Assembly (NCBI RefSeq): GCF_006517395.1
Contig: NZ_VDCY01000021.1
Coordinates: 1 to 39,943 of the forward strand
Origin: Terrilactibacillus laevilacticus
GTDB taxonomy: Bacteria > Bacillota > Bacilli > Bacillales > Sporolactobacillaceae
DNA: 39,943 nt
Direction of reading: 5' to 3'
Made by a program: the position numbers and the translations under genes. Under the pieces are notes generated by a model. The model made no database searches. It saw only the letters and a list, made by a program, of their open reading frames with translations, and was not told where the DNA came from. Shown in pieces: positions 26,917 through 34,338 of this stretch (positions within the stretch are counted from its first letter, which is position 1; each line of letters opens with the position of its first letter).

Positions 26917-27330
26917 TTACACCAAACTCTTGTCGGAAAATGACTTCCAAAGATTTTTTGACCTTTCATTGGAAACCTTGCGGACACCCAGCTTAATACC
27001 ACGATCATGAAACCACTTGAAAACCTCCACATCGACTGCATTAACTACTATCGGATCGGTAATCATTATCCGCGTAACGTCAAAACTCATAGCACCAATA
27101 TTGATAGAATCCATCTTTATACCACCTTCGACAATACACCTTGCATCAACAGGGTCCTCAACCAGAATCATAGCTTTTAAAACACCAAAACGCGGACCAT
27201 GATATAGCCTTATCATTTTCTCCACCGTGATGACATTCGCTTTAATTCGAAAAGGTGCAGCTTACAGCAGTAGCACCCGTAAAAGCCCCCTTGACGTAAC
27301 CAAACAGATGCGACATCAATAACTGCGGAT
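26917..27330 (-). pseudogene. Mannose-family PTS EIIB relic
   Basis: The preserved part (about residues 60-165 of an EIIB) reads AAPFRIKANVITVEKMIRLYHG, then KAMILVEDPVDARCIVEGGIKMDSINIGAMSF and GIKLGVRKVSNE, matching the second half of family EIIB domains. In the same frame a stop codon stands just before AAP, and the upstream text no longer shows the phosphorylated-His segment (LIHGQV). It therefore cannot be phosphorylated. It lies behind manX on the same strand and is a second, diverged EIIB rather than a copy of the one in manX. Confidence 0.7.
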
Positions 27331-27572
27331 TGTGTGCGTAATCCGTACATTTGATATGGTAAATCGTAAATCCCTTTTTGGAGATGATCTTCCTATCCAA
27401 TCCAAAATCATTTCCCTAAATTCAAATATCGAACTAGGTTCAGTCATAATATCTAATCATAGAATTGATTTTTACAATAAAATTATTACGCAAAGGAACA
27501 AATATTTATTGTTATTCAATAAATAACCTGTTAAAATCAAAAGAGATTAAATATATCAGTGAGGTGTGTATT
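27331..27572. other. Upstream region of the DUF2975 gene
   Basis: AT-rich, with a TATTTATTGTTATTCAATAAATA hairpin near 27502-27525. No clear promoter and no other gene. Confidence 0.3.
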
Positions 27573-28052
27573 ATGAAACCAGAAACACTATTTTTAAAGG
27601 TAGTTGTTATTCTTTTGGGTTTTCCAGTTCTTGCTTTGTGCATATTTCTGGTACCTGAGTTAGCTAATCTTGCAGCAAAATTATTTCCAAAGGTTGATTA
27701 TATAAAATATCCCGTTTCTTTGATTTTTTATGTATCAGCATTACCTTTTTACTTTGCTTTATATCAGACTTTCAAACTTTTGCGCTATATTGACAAAAAT
27801 AAAGCCTTTTCCGAATTGTCCGTTATAGCCTTAAAGAAAATAAAACGCTGCGCCATCACAATCAGCATCTTACATGTTCTAGTCTTGCCGCTCTTCTATC
27901 TCTTTGCGGAGAAAGATGATGCCCCGGGTGTCGTTTTTATCGGATTGGTTGTTCCTTTTGCTTCAATGGTGATTGCAGTCTTTGCTGCTGTTCTTCAAAA
28001 GCTATTAAAAAAGGCCATTGATATAAAATCAGAAAATGATTTAACGATATGA
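27573..28052 (+). CDS. DUF2975 membrane protein (YoaS-like)
   Basis: The 159-residue protein has four hydrophobic helices: about residues 8-30, 46-66, 92-112 and 121-142. Between the second and third lies RYIDKNKAFSELSVIALKKIKRCAI, a segment characteristic of DUF2975 proteins. The function of the family is unknown; in Bacilli it is encoded next to a small XRE regulator, as here. The start is ATG at 27573 with GAGGTG upstream, although the frame is open earlier. It is followed by the regulator after a 10-base gap whose site overlaps this gene's stop. Confidence 0.8.
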   Translation: MKPETLFLKVVVILLGFPVLALCIFLVPELANLAAKLFPKVDYIKYPVSLIFYVSALPFYFALYQTFKLLRYIDKNKAFSELSVIALKKIKRCAITISILHVLVLPLFYLFAEKDDAPGVVFIGLVVPFASMVIAVFAAVLQKLLKKAIDIKSENDLTI

Positions 28053-28062
28053 GGTGAAAACA

Positions 28063-28284
28063 ATGGCAATTATAATCAATATTGATGTGATGTTAGCTAA
28101 AAGGAAAATGAGCGTAACAGAACTTTCAGAGAGGGTTGGTATCACGATGGCAAATCTTTCTATATTGAAAAATGGAAAGGCAAAAGCTATTCGATTAACC
28201 ACTTTAGACGCTATTTGCAAGGCTTTAGAATGTCAGCCTGGGGATGTTTTAGAATACAAAAGCGACGAGGACAGTCAAAGATAA
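28063..28284 (+). CDS. XRE-family HTH regulator (YozG-like)
   Basis: This 73-residue protein is almost only an HTH: MLAKRKMSVTELSERVGITMANLSILKNGKAKAIRLTTLDAICKALECQPGDVLEY, with the first helix pair at about residues 14-30 and the recognition helix at about 28-38. It is the YozG/Cro-CI type found with DUF2975 genes. GAGGTG at 28051-28056 fixes the ATG at 28063; the GTG three codons upstream falls inside the site. It probably controls its own operon with the membrane proteins. Confidence 0.88.
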   Translation: MAIIINIDVMLAKRKMSVTELSERVGITMANLSILKNGKAKAIRLTTLDAICKALECQPGDVLEYKSDEDSQR

Positions 28285-28342
28285 TAATGTTTTGTAAAGG
28301 AAAGTTGAACTTCATATGACAATGATTAGGGGAGGTATAAAT

Positions 28343-29590
28343 GTGAGCATGAACAATTCAGTCATTGAAAATATTGAAAACCCCCATGAGCTGGAAAGAC
28401 TATTTAGAAAAGATCCAAAAGCTTTTAAAAAGTCATTCTCACAAGCTTGGGCGCAAAACCCTGATTCGCAGGTTCTTTCCATTTGGTATGAAAGATTACA
28501 TTTTAAGGAGACGACAACTACAAAGAAACCATTCTTGCTTCAGAAGGATTTCTTATTCATGGGCATTTTAGCCATTCTGTCCGGGATCAGCACTAGGACC
28601 ATTTTCCATTTTGTTGAACAGCAAGCCATTGCTCCAATTAACCTTGCTTTCGGCATTCTTCCCTTTATTGCAGCTTATTTTGTCTACAAAAATCGTCCCA
28701 AAAAAAACGTTCTTTACACCCTTTTGGTGTTATTCCTAATCTCCGGATTTTATCTTAATATGTTACCATTAAATTATAAAGACAGTATTATCCTTGCTTA
28801 TTTACACCTTCCCATATTTTTATGGGGATTGACAGGACTTGCATTTACAGGAAATGACTATTCAAATGGTAGCACAAGATTAGCCTATCTTAAATTTAAT
28901 TTGGAATTTGGCATACTATACGCTAGCATGGCCATTAGCGGCATGCTTTTAGCAGCATTGACCATGCAGTTATTTAGCTTTCTCGGCTTGAATATAGAAG
29001 ACTTCTATTTTAGAAATATTATTCTATTTGGTGCTGCCGGACTCGCTGTTGTAGCTACCTACCTTGTATCAAACAATCTAAAACTTGCTAAAAATATAAC
29101 ACCCTATTTAGCTAAAATTTTCAGTCCGCTTGTCCTAGCTACATTGTTTGTTTATCTTATAACCGTTATTGGGGTCGGAAAAAATCCATTCCTAGACCGC
29201 AATTTCCTTATATCTTTTAATGGAATACTCCTTGGTGTATTGATCGTCACCATATTTTCCATAACTGAAAGTGATACAGACGAGGAAAAGAACATTTCAG
29301 ATTATATAAACTTTGCCCTCATTGTTCTTGCTCTTATTATTAACAGTGTAGCTTTGTCAGCCATCGTGTTCAGACTATCTTCTTATGGGATAACGCCCAA
29401 CAGACTGGCTGTTTTAGGCTTAAACATACTTATCTGGGCAAATCTAATTTGGATTATGCTCTCCTATTTGCGCTTTCTGCAAAATAAAACTGGACCGTTT
29501 GCCATCCAAAATGCCATTACTAAGTATCTGCCGGTCTATGGACTTTGGGCAGCTTTCGTTACATTTGCATTTCCTTTTATTTTTAGATAG
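28343..29590 (+). CDS. DUF4153-type polytopic membrane protein
   Basis: The 415-residue protein has a hydrophilic N-terminal ~65 residues and then about 11 hydrophobic helices. The N-terminus (NPHELERLFRKDPKAFKKSF, AWAQNPDSQVLSIWYERL) and the membrane part with LAYLKFNLEFGILYASMAISGMLLAALTMQLF resemble DUF4153-containing proteins. The GTG at 28343 is eight bases after GGGGAGG; an ATG two codons later is possible. It lies 58 bases after the XRE gene on the same strand and may belong to its operon. Function unknown; no enzyme motif is visible. Confidence 0.65.
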   Translation: MSMNNSVIENIENPHELERLFRKDPKAFKKSFSQAWAQNPDSQVLSIWYERLHFKETTTTKKPFLLQKDFLFMGILAILSGISTRTIFHFVEQQAIAPINLAFGILPFIAAYFVYKNRPKKNVLYTLLVLFLISGFYLNMLPLNYKDSIILAYLHLPIFLWGLTGLAFTGNDYSNGSTRLAYLKFNLEFGILYASMAISGMLLAALTMQLFSFLGLNIEDFYFRNIILFGAAGLAVVATYLVSNNLKLAKNITPYLAKIFSPLVLATLFVYLITVIGVGKNPFLDRNFLISFNGILLGVLIVTIFSITESDTDEEKNISDYINFALIVLALIINSVALSAIVFRLSSYGITPNRLAVLGLNILIWANLIWIMLSYLRFLQNKTGPFAIQNAITKYLPVYGLWAAFVTFAFPFIFR

Positions 29591-29635
29591 GAAGGTGATA
29601 TTTATGTAACAATAGCGCCTAATCAGTAATTTTAA

Positions 29636-29683
29636 CAAGCCAATAGTATACAAGTCTTATACATAACTTAGTCTATTGGCTTG
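29636..29683 (+). terminator. Hairpin after the DUF4153 gene
   Basis: CAAGCCAATAG / CTATTGGCTTG perfect 11-base-pair stem with a 26-base loop. The T-tract is poor (GCATATATTTTTAAC), so it may be a processing or weak termination structure. Confidence 0.55.
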
Positions 29684-29781
29684 GCATATATTTTTAACTG
29701 AAACCTCATTTACCTGTGATACGGTTCAGCGAAACTTACCAAATAACATATTTAAATTTGAGAATAAAGTATATATCATAA

Positions 29782-29808
29782 CAGACCACTTATATTGTGG
29801 TCTTTTTC
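29782..29808 (+). terminator. Hairpin with T-tract between convergent genes
   Basis: GACCAC / GTGGTC with a 7-base loop then TTTTTC. It lies 13 bases past the acetyltransferase stop codon on that gene's downstream side and also downstream of the DUF4153 gene. Confidence 0.6.
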
Positions 29809-29820
29809 AATATAAGTATT

Positions 29821-30702
29821 TTACGCTTGGGAAGTAAGAGGGTGTTTTATTTGTAATGGAAAATGATTGTAACCATTGGTTCTTACGAATAATACTTCAC
29901 TTCCATTAAAAATATCACTTTTTGTATGTATCCTTTTATAATCTGGAGTATAATGAAAAACAATTTTCTTTGTATCTTCATAAGTAATTTTTGTAAGAAT
30001 TTCGTCAATATTAATTTCCTTTTTAGAAAGAATATCAAAAATATCCATTTGTTTACCTTCCTTCTTACAAATTACAATAACATCCTCTTGTTCTAAGTAG
30101 TAAATATCATTGTAAAAAACGTATAGACAATAGAACATTAGAATCCCTTGAGTATTTCCCGTTCCAAAATGTTCGGAAACAGGCACTCTTTCAGTTGCAA
30201 ATTTATAAATAAAATTAATATCCTCTGCATTATTACCATTGAGCTTACGAATACCCGTCCTATCTGAATTACCCGATAAAAAGTCCATTGAAAATTGATA
30301 CTCATTTACTAATTTAAACCCAAACTTTGGGTAAAAATTTAAAACCGATTGATTAGCAAATAAGTACATAAAATCGTAATTGTCCTTGTATTCATCTAAA
30401 ACTTTGTTCATTAAACTAGCAGAAAGCCCTCTATTTCGATAATCTGGATGGGTCATTACTGTTCCAATCTGTAATGCCCTTTTTTTCTCACCCTTAATAA
30501 TTAAATCCAGTACATTGACTGAAACATTTGCAACAACTTTACCTCCATCACTATAAGAAAAAGGAATATAACGGTTACTCCAAAATCCTTTTTGATACCA
30601 ATCCTCAAAATTTATACCAAAAACCATTGTCGCAAGTTCATTAAAACTTTTTCTAAGATTCTCTTCGTTCTTGTAGTCTTTAATGTAATTCAATTCATTC
30701 AA
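29821..30702 (-). CDS. GNAT-family N-acetyltransferase
   Basis: The protein (293 residues from the preferred start) has a GNAT core with acetyl-CoA motif ALQIGTVMTHPDYRNRGLSASLMNKVL (about residues 76-101; RNRGLSA is the pyrophosphate loop) and MYLFANQSVLNFYPKFGFK. The C-terminal half (about 130-290) is a second domain of the type found in Eis-like and other two-domain GNATs. The substrate is unknown. A TTG at 30702 is preceded by GGGAG with an 8-base gap and is preferred; the upstream ATG at 30750 has no site and abuts the repeat at 30757. The gene is convergent with the DUF4153 gene. Confidence 0.75.
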   Translation of the reverse strand: MNELNYIKDYKNEENLRKSFNELATMVFGINFEDWYQKGFWSNRYIPFSYSDGGKVVANVSVNVLDLIIKGEKKRALQIGTVMTHPDYRNRGLSASLMNKVLDEYKDNYDFMYLFANQSVLNFYPKFGFKLVNEYQFSMDFLSGNSDRTGIRKLNGNNAEDINFIYKFATERVPVSEHFGTGNTQGILMFYCLYVFYNDIYYLEQEDVIVICKKEGKQMDIFDILSKKEINIDEILTKITYEDTKKIVFHYTPDYKRIHTKSDIFNGSEVLFVRTNGYNHFPLQIKHPLTSQA

Positions 30703-30756
30703 AGTTTTTTCTCCCGTCACAAATAACCATGTCTTTATAAATTCTATCATAATATA

Positions 30757-30777
30757 GGTGCCTCACACTTCGACAAT
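30757..30777. repeat. Dispersed repeat, left half
   Basis: GGTGCCTCACACTTCGACAAT. It differs from the consensus at the two central bases and lacks the right half. It lies directly before the acetyltransferase. Confidence 0.65.
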
Positions 30778-30835
30778 ATTACTATTAGAAATACTTCGTT
30801 GGTGTATTATTTTGTGTTGAGATATTTAATCGCAT

Positions 30836-30871
30836 TTAAAACGGAGTGAGAAATCAATAACTCTGTTTTTG
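30836..30871 (-). terminator. Terminator after the HTH gene
   Basis: On the minus strand AAAACAGAGT and ACTCCGTTTT pair with one mismatch around TATTGATTTCTC and are followed by T-rich bases. It lies about 60 bases beyond the stop of the HTH gene. Confidence 0.6.
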
Positions 30872-30933
30872 TTTATTGAATCCCTTTTGTGCATGGTGTT
30901 CCCACAAGAGACTCACAAGCCCCATATGAATCA

Positions 30934-31614
30934 CTAATTATCACCAAAATCCTCCCTGACCTTAGCCTCATAATGTTCTTGGATATACCTTCTTACGAAT
31001 TGCTCTCGTTTGTCACGGTCTTCTTCCCTGCGGAAGAACCCTATTCTTCTCATTCGTTCTGACTCTGGCTTTTTCCACCAAAGTTCTAAGGCTTCGGCTT
31101 CGAGCTTCGACTTCACACGATGTTGTGTGATCATATCTGTCATCCGACGATCCCTTTCTTCCTCTGGGGTAGGAGGTTTAGGTAAGGTCCGTAAAAAGTC
31201 TTCTTTTATTAATTGTAATTGAGATGCCGCCGTCTTCCTAAATGCAGCCATAATTTCTTCTTTGATTTGTCTTTTTAATCCTTCTGTATCTATCACTTGT
31301 GGATCATTGTTATTGTTTTCATTGATAGGAAAAGGGCGTAAGTCAAACCTGTTTGGTAAATCTGTGAAAATAACATCAAGTGACCATTTCTCATCTCGTT
31401 TATCTCGGATATAAAGCGCGATTTGAAGATCCAGTTCATCATACGTCTTTTCTCCAGTTTCGATAGTACGGTTAATATAATGAATCTTCTTTTCTTCCAT
31501 CCTTTTAAACCAATTGTCAATAGTATTGTAATGTTTCCCGATTTCTTTAGAAAAATCTAGTATTTTCCAATGCACAGTTTGGTCACCCTCCCTAATCACT
31601 GGTCCACGGTTCAT
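30934..31614 (-). CDS. HTH protein of the plasmid/mobile-element DUF3967 type
   Basis: The 226-residue protein has a MerR-like N-terminal HTH (DFSKEIGKHYNTIDNWFKRMEEKKIHYINR, about residues 19-48), a charged middle with a predicted coiled coil (GLKRQIKEEIMAAFRKTAAS...), and a C-terminal motif LELWWKKPESERMRRIGFFRREEDRDKREQFVRRYI, which resembles the C-terminus of DUF3967 proteins common on Bacillus plasmids and phages. These act in partition or replication control by inference only. The ATG at 31614 has AAGGGA upstream. A 9-base inverted repeat at 31659-31707 lies before it and could be its operator. Alone on its strand between terminators. Confidence 0.7.
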   Translation of the reverse strand: MNRGPVIREGDQTVHWKILDFSKEIGKHYNTIDNWFKRMEEKKIHYINRTIETGEKTYDELDLQIALYIRDKRDEKWSLDVIFTDLPNRFDLRPFPINENNNNDPQVIDTEGLKRQIKEEIMAAFRKTAASQLQLIKEDFLRTLPKPPTPEEERDRRMTDMITQHRVKSKLEAEALELWWKKPESERMRRIGFFRREEDRDKREQFVRRYIQEHYEAKVREDFGDN

Positions 31615-32182
31615 AAATAATTCCCTTTTTGTGTCTCACTTACAATTAATAGTTCACCAATGATTCACAATAATCCTGCATAAAAAGGTGAAATGACATG
31701 AATCATTCAATACAGAACCAGTAATTTTATCTATCACAAATTTTTAAGGGATAGATTGAGAGAAAGATTGATAAATGAGCAAAACAAACGTAAATTTATG
31801 GTATAACTAAAATATGATCCTAATCTTTAAAGTCATTAAATCTTCTTTCACTAAAGCGTGTGTTAGTTCAAAAAAAGCGTATCTTTCAGCAAAAAGTCAA
31901 AGGGTACATTTTTGTGTGCAGTATTTTTCTTTACTTAACAGGTATAGCGTAAACCTGATACACGGTAGTTTGCTTATACTCTAAAGAACACTTTTTTGTT
32001 TTTTTATTTTAAATTATTTGATTGAGTGTTACTTGTGATCACAAAAAGAGTTCGAATAATCGTATAGTGAGGTAATATCTTAAAGTTTGATAAAAATATT
32101 GGGTAAAATATTGGTGCCTGGCACTTCGACAATATTCAACAAACTTCGGGTGGTGACAGGTACGCGGAGATAATTTGACCAC
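31615..32182. other. Intergenic region upstream of the HTH gene
   Basis: A 568-base interval without a supportable gene. It holds the inverted repeat AATGATTCA / TGAATCATT (31659-31667 and 31699-31707), the imperfect palindrome CAGGT-N9-ACCTG (31939-31957), the 12-base palindrome TTGTGATCACAA (32033-32044) and a full dispersed repeat (32113-32163). AGCGT occurs three times (31854-31950) without clear periodicity, so no iteron array was called. Confidence 0.5.
32113..32163. repeat. Dispersed repeat, compact full copy
   Basis: GGTGCCTGGCACTTCGACAA, TATTCAACAAACTTCG, GGTGGTGACAGGTAC. It differs from 22540-22591 at only a few positions. It is the left boundary of the defence-like cluster, 20 bases past the DUF262 stop codon. 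Confidence 0.78.
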
Positions 32183-34231
32183 TTACTCATGATCCCTTAA
32201 CAGCTCACCACTTGCTGTCTTCCATTCCGCTAATCCATTAGCACTACGACCCATAACTAAAGCTGCAGCAGTTGATGCACTAGAAAAAGTATAATCTTCT
32301 ACAAGATAACATACACCATCTTCTTTAGTTACTAACAAACCTTTATCAATTAAATCTTTCCTTAAATCTAGATATCCTTGTTGATAAGGATCACTTACCG
32401 AACTTGCAAATAATGAACCTTTAAACACCTGAAAACCATCAGAAACAGGAGTACCGATTGCATTTGCTCCTCTAGCCGCATTTATAAAGTACTTTTTATT
32501 TAATCGACTATTATTAGATTTACTATTGTTTTTATCCCTATTACCAAACGTATCTGTTACATTAATATCCCATGCTTGCCGCAATAGGCTAATCAATTTC
32601 TTTTGTCTTGCTTCGAGAACCTCAGGCGTCCATTCATTTTCTTGAACTACTTGAGTAGTTAACGCAAAAGTCGTAACTCCATTTTTAGGTTGGAAATATG
32701 ATGTTTTCTTTTTATTAAAATCATAGTTTCGAGCTTGAGAGTTTTTTGATCGAGTTAATAGAACTAAATTACCCAGTTTATGCACATACTCAGATGGATC
32801 AGAGAAATTTCTCAACCAATCACTGCCCTCTTTAGGTGTTTGTGGAAGGACGTGCTCAACAGTAATAACGGAATGATCGTAGAAAGGTTGTCCGTTTGTT
32901 AGTAATGAATCTAGGCGTAGCAGTACGTATCTCCTTACAGTATCTTTTAACTCTGTATACACGTCGCCATTTAATTTTTCCAAAACAGCCCTTTTGTCAT
33001 CATCAGATACCATTAATAAAGATTCTTCAGAAAAAACATCGACTCCTTTTTCCATTTGTCTTAGTATCTGTGAGTACTTGGACATTCGCCAATTGAAGTT
33101 TTTCCGAAGCACCATGCTGATACCCGCAAATTGTTCTAGTAAACTTAAAAATTCTTCCAGGTTTTCGTTATATTCACGAATGTAAAACATTGCCACAGGA
33201 ATCCAGTCATTGTTATCAATCCGATTAAGCAAGCTTAATACTTTTATTATCTTTGGCTGATAACTGTAAAAAGATCTAAAATCAACGAGTTTTAGATAAA
33301 TTTCACTATACGGAATTAATATATCATCAATGAAGTATTTCCCGGTTACTTTAGAGAAGATATCCTCGTATTCATCTTTATAATTTGCACTACCTTTTCT
33401 TTTTTGGATTATCATCCTTATATGATCAAACAACTTATTGAATCTATCCCGACCTAATGATACTTCTACATCTTCCCACTTATTTGTGTAAAAGTCTTGT
33501 TCATTTTCAGAGATTGCTCCTATTACACGTGCTTTAAAAATATCACTTGGAAGCAAATCCAACCCTCTGTCATTTAAAACAGTAAATATGCGAAAAGCTG
33601 AATCAAAATTGGGGGTAGAAACTACAACAATAAAACACAAAGTTGCTAATACTAATGGAAGTGTTTTTATTGTGTCTTCATCTAATTCATTTAAGCGCTC
33701 CATAAAATACAATGCATTATCTCGACTAGCTTTTTGGCTATCCGTCTTGAAAGGAGTGTCTTTTGTTACCTTGTGTGTCATTCCTTTTTCTTGTATGTAC
33801 TTTTTTAGGAACTCATCATCTCTTTTACGTAAATGTAATCGATATGTATCCTTTGTACCTAATATCTTACTACCCTTCTGTACCACCATTTGTTCAATAT
33901 CATCTGCGTAATCATCGCTTAAAATGTCGCGCAGTATAGAAAATAAGATGGTAAGTGTAGTCAATCGCTGCTGGCCATCTAATACCTCAGATTTTGGGCC
34001 GTCTTTTTTTACTAAAACAATACTTCCCAAAAAATAAGGTTCGTCAACATTGCTGACATTATTTTCTTTAATACCATAGTGATTAATAAATTCTAATATA
34101 TCGTCCAGGAGTTCCCCAGCCTCATCTGTTGTCCATGAATAAGGACGTTGAACAGATGGTACAGTGAACAAATAATCATCAGAAAAAACTTTATATAAAG
34201 GAGTTTCTTGAGCTGTTAATTTTGTTTTCAT
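32183..34231 (-). CDS. DUF262-DUF1524-DUF4357 nuclease (GmrSD-like)
   Basis: The 682-residue protein has an N-terminal DUF262 (ParB/Srx-like) domain with PSVQRPYSW (about residues 25-33) and DGQQRLTTL (about 85-93), the nucleotide-binding motif of the GmrS/SspE group. A middle helical region leads to DUF1524, an HNH-like nuclease: VITVEHVLPQ (His about 460), then LGNLVLLTRSKN and NYDFNKKK. A DUF4357 motif closes the C-terminus: YTFSSASTAAALVMGRSANGLAEWK (about 647-671). Such proteins cleave modified or foreign DNA. AGGAGG precedes the ATG at 34231; an ATG/GTG further upstream lacks one. It lies 107 bases after the helicase on the same strand. Confidence 0.85.
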   Translation of the reverse strand: MKTKLTAQETPLYKVFSDDYLFTVPSVQRPYSWTTDEAGELLDDILEFINHYGIKENNVSNVDEPYFLGSIVLVKKDGPKSEVLDGQQRLTTLTILFSILRDILSDDYADDIEQMVVQKGSKILGTKDTYRLHLRKRDDEFLKKYIQEKGMTHKVTKDTPFKTDSQKASRDNALYFMERLNELDEDTIKTLPLVLATLCFIVVVSTPNFDSAFRIFTVLNDRGLDLLPSDIFKARVIGAISENEQDFYTNKWEDVEVSLGRDRFNKLFDHIRMIIQKRKGSANYKDEYEDIFSKVTGKYFIDDILIPYSEIYLKLVDFRSFYSYQPKIIKVLSLLNRIDNNDWIPVAMFYIREYNENLEEFLSLLEQFAGISMVLRKNFNWRMSKYSQILRQMEKGVDVFSEESLLMVSDDDKRAVLEKLNGDVYTELKDTVRRYVLLRLDSLLTNGQPFYDHSVITVEHVLPQTPKEGSDWLRNFSDPSEYVHKLGNLVLLTRSKNSQARNYDFNKKKTSYFQPKNGVTTFALTTQVVQENEWTPEVLEARQKKLISLLRQAWDINVTDTFGNRDKNNSKSNNSRLNKKYFINAARGANAIGTPVSDGFQVFKGSLFASSVSDPYQQGYLDLRKDLIDKGLLVTKEDGVCYLVEDYTFSSASTAAALVMGRSANGLAEWKTASGELLRDHE

Positions 34232-34338
34232 AAAACATTCCTCCAATTTCCTTAACAACTATACAACATGTGATTCATTAAATGTGATCGAACCGATTAA
34301 ATACGGCTCAATTTTAAATTACCAAATACACAATTACA

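Noticed and set aside
26759-26950. Minus-strand frame of 63 residues upstream of manX
   Set aside because: It covers the cre site and leader and has no ribosome binding site or family resemblance.
31850-31960. Iterons or a replication origin near the HTH gene
   Set aside because: AGCGT recurs only three times with irregular spacing; no DnaA-box cluster or replication gene is present.
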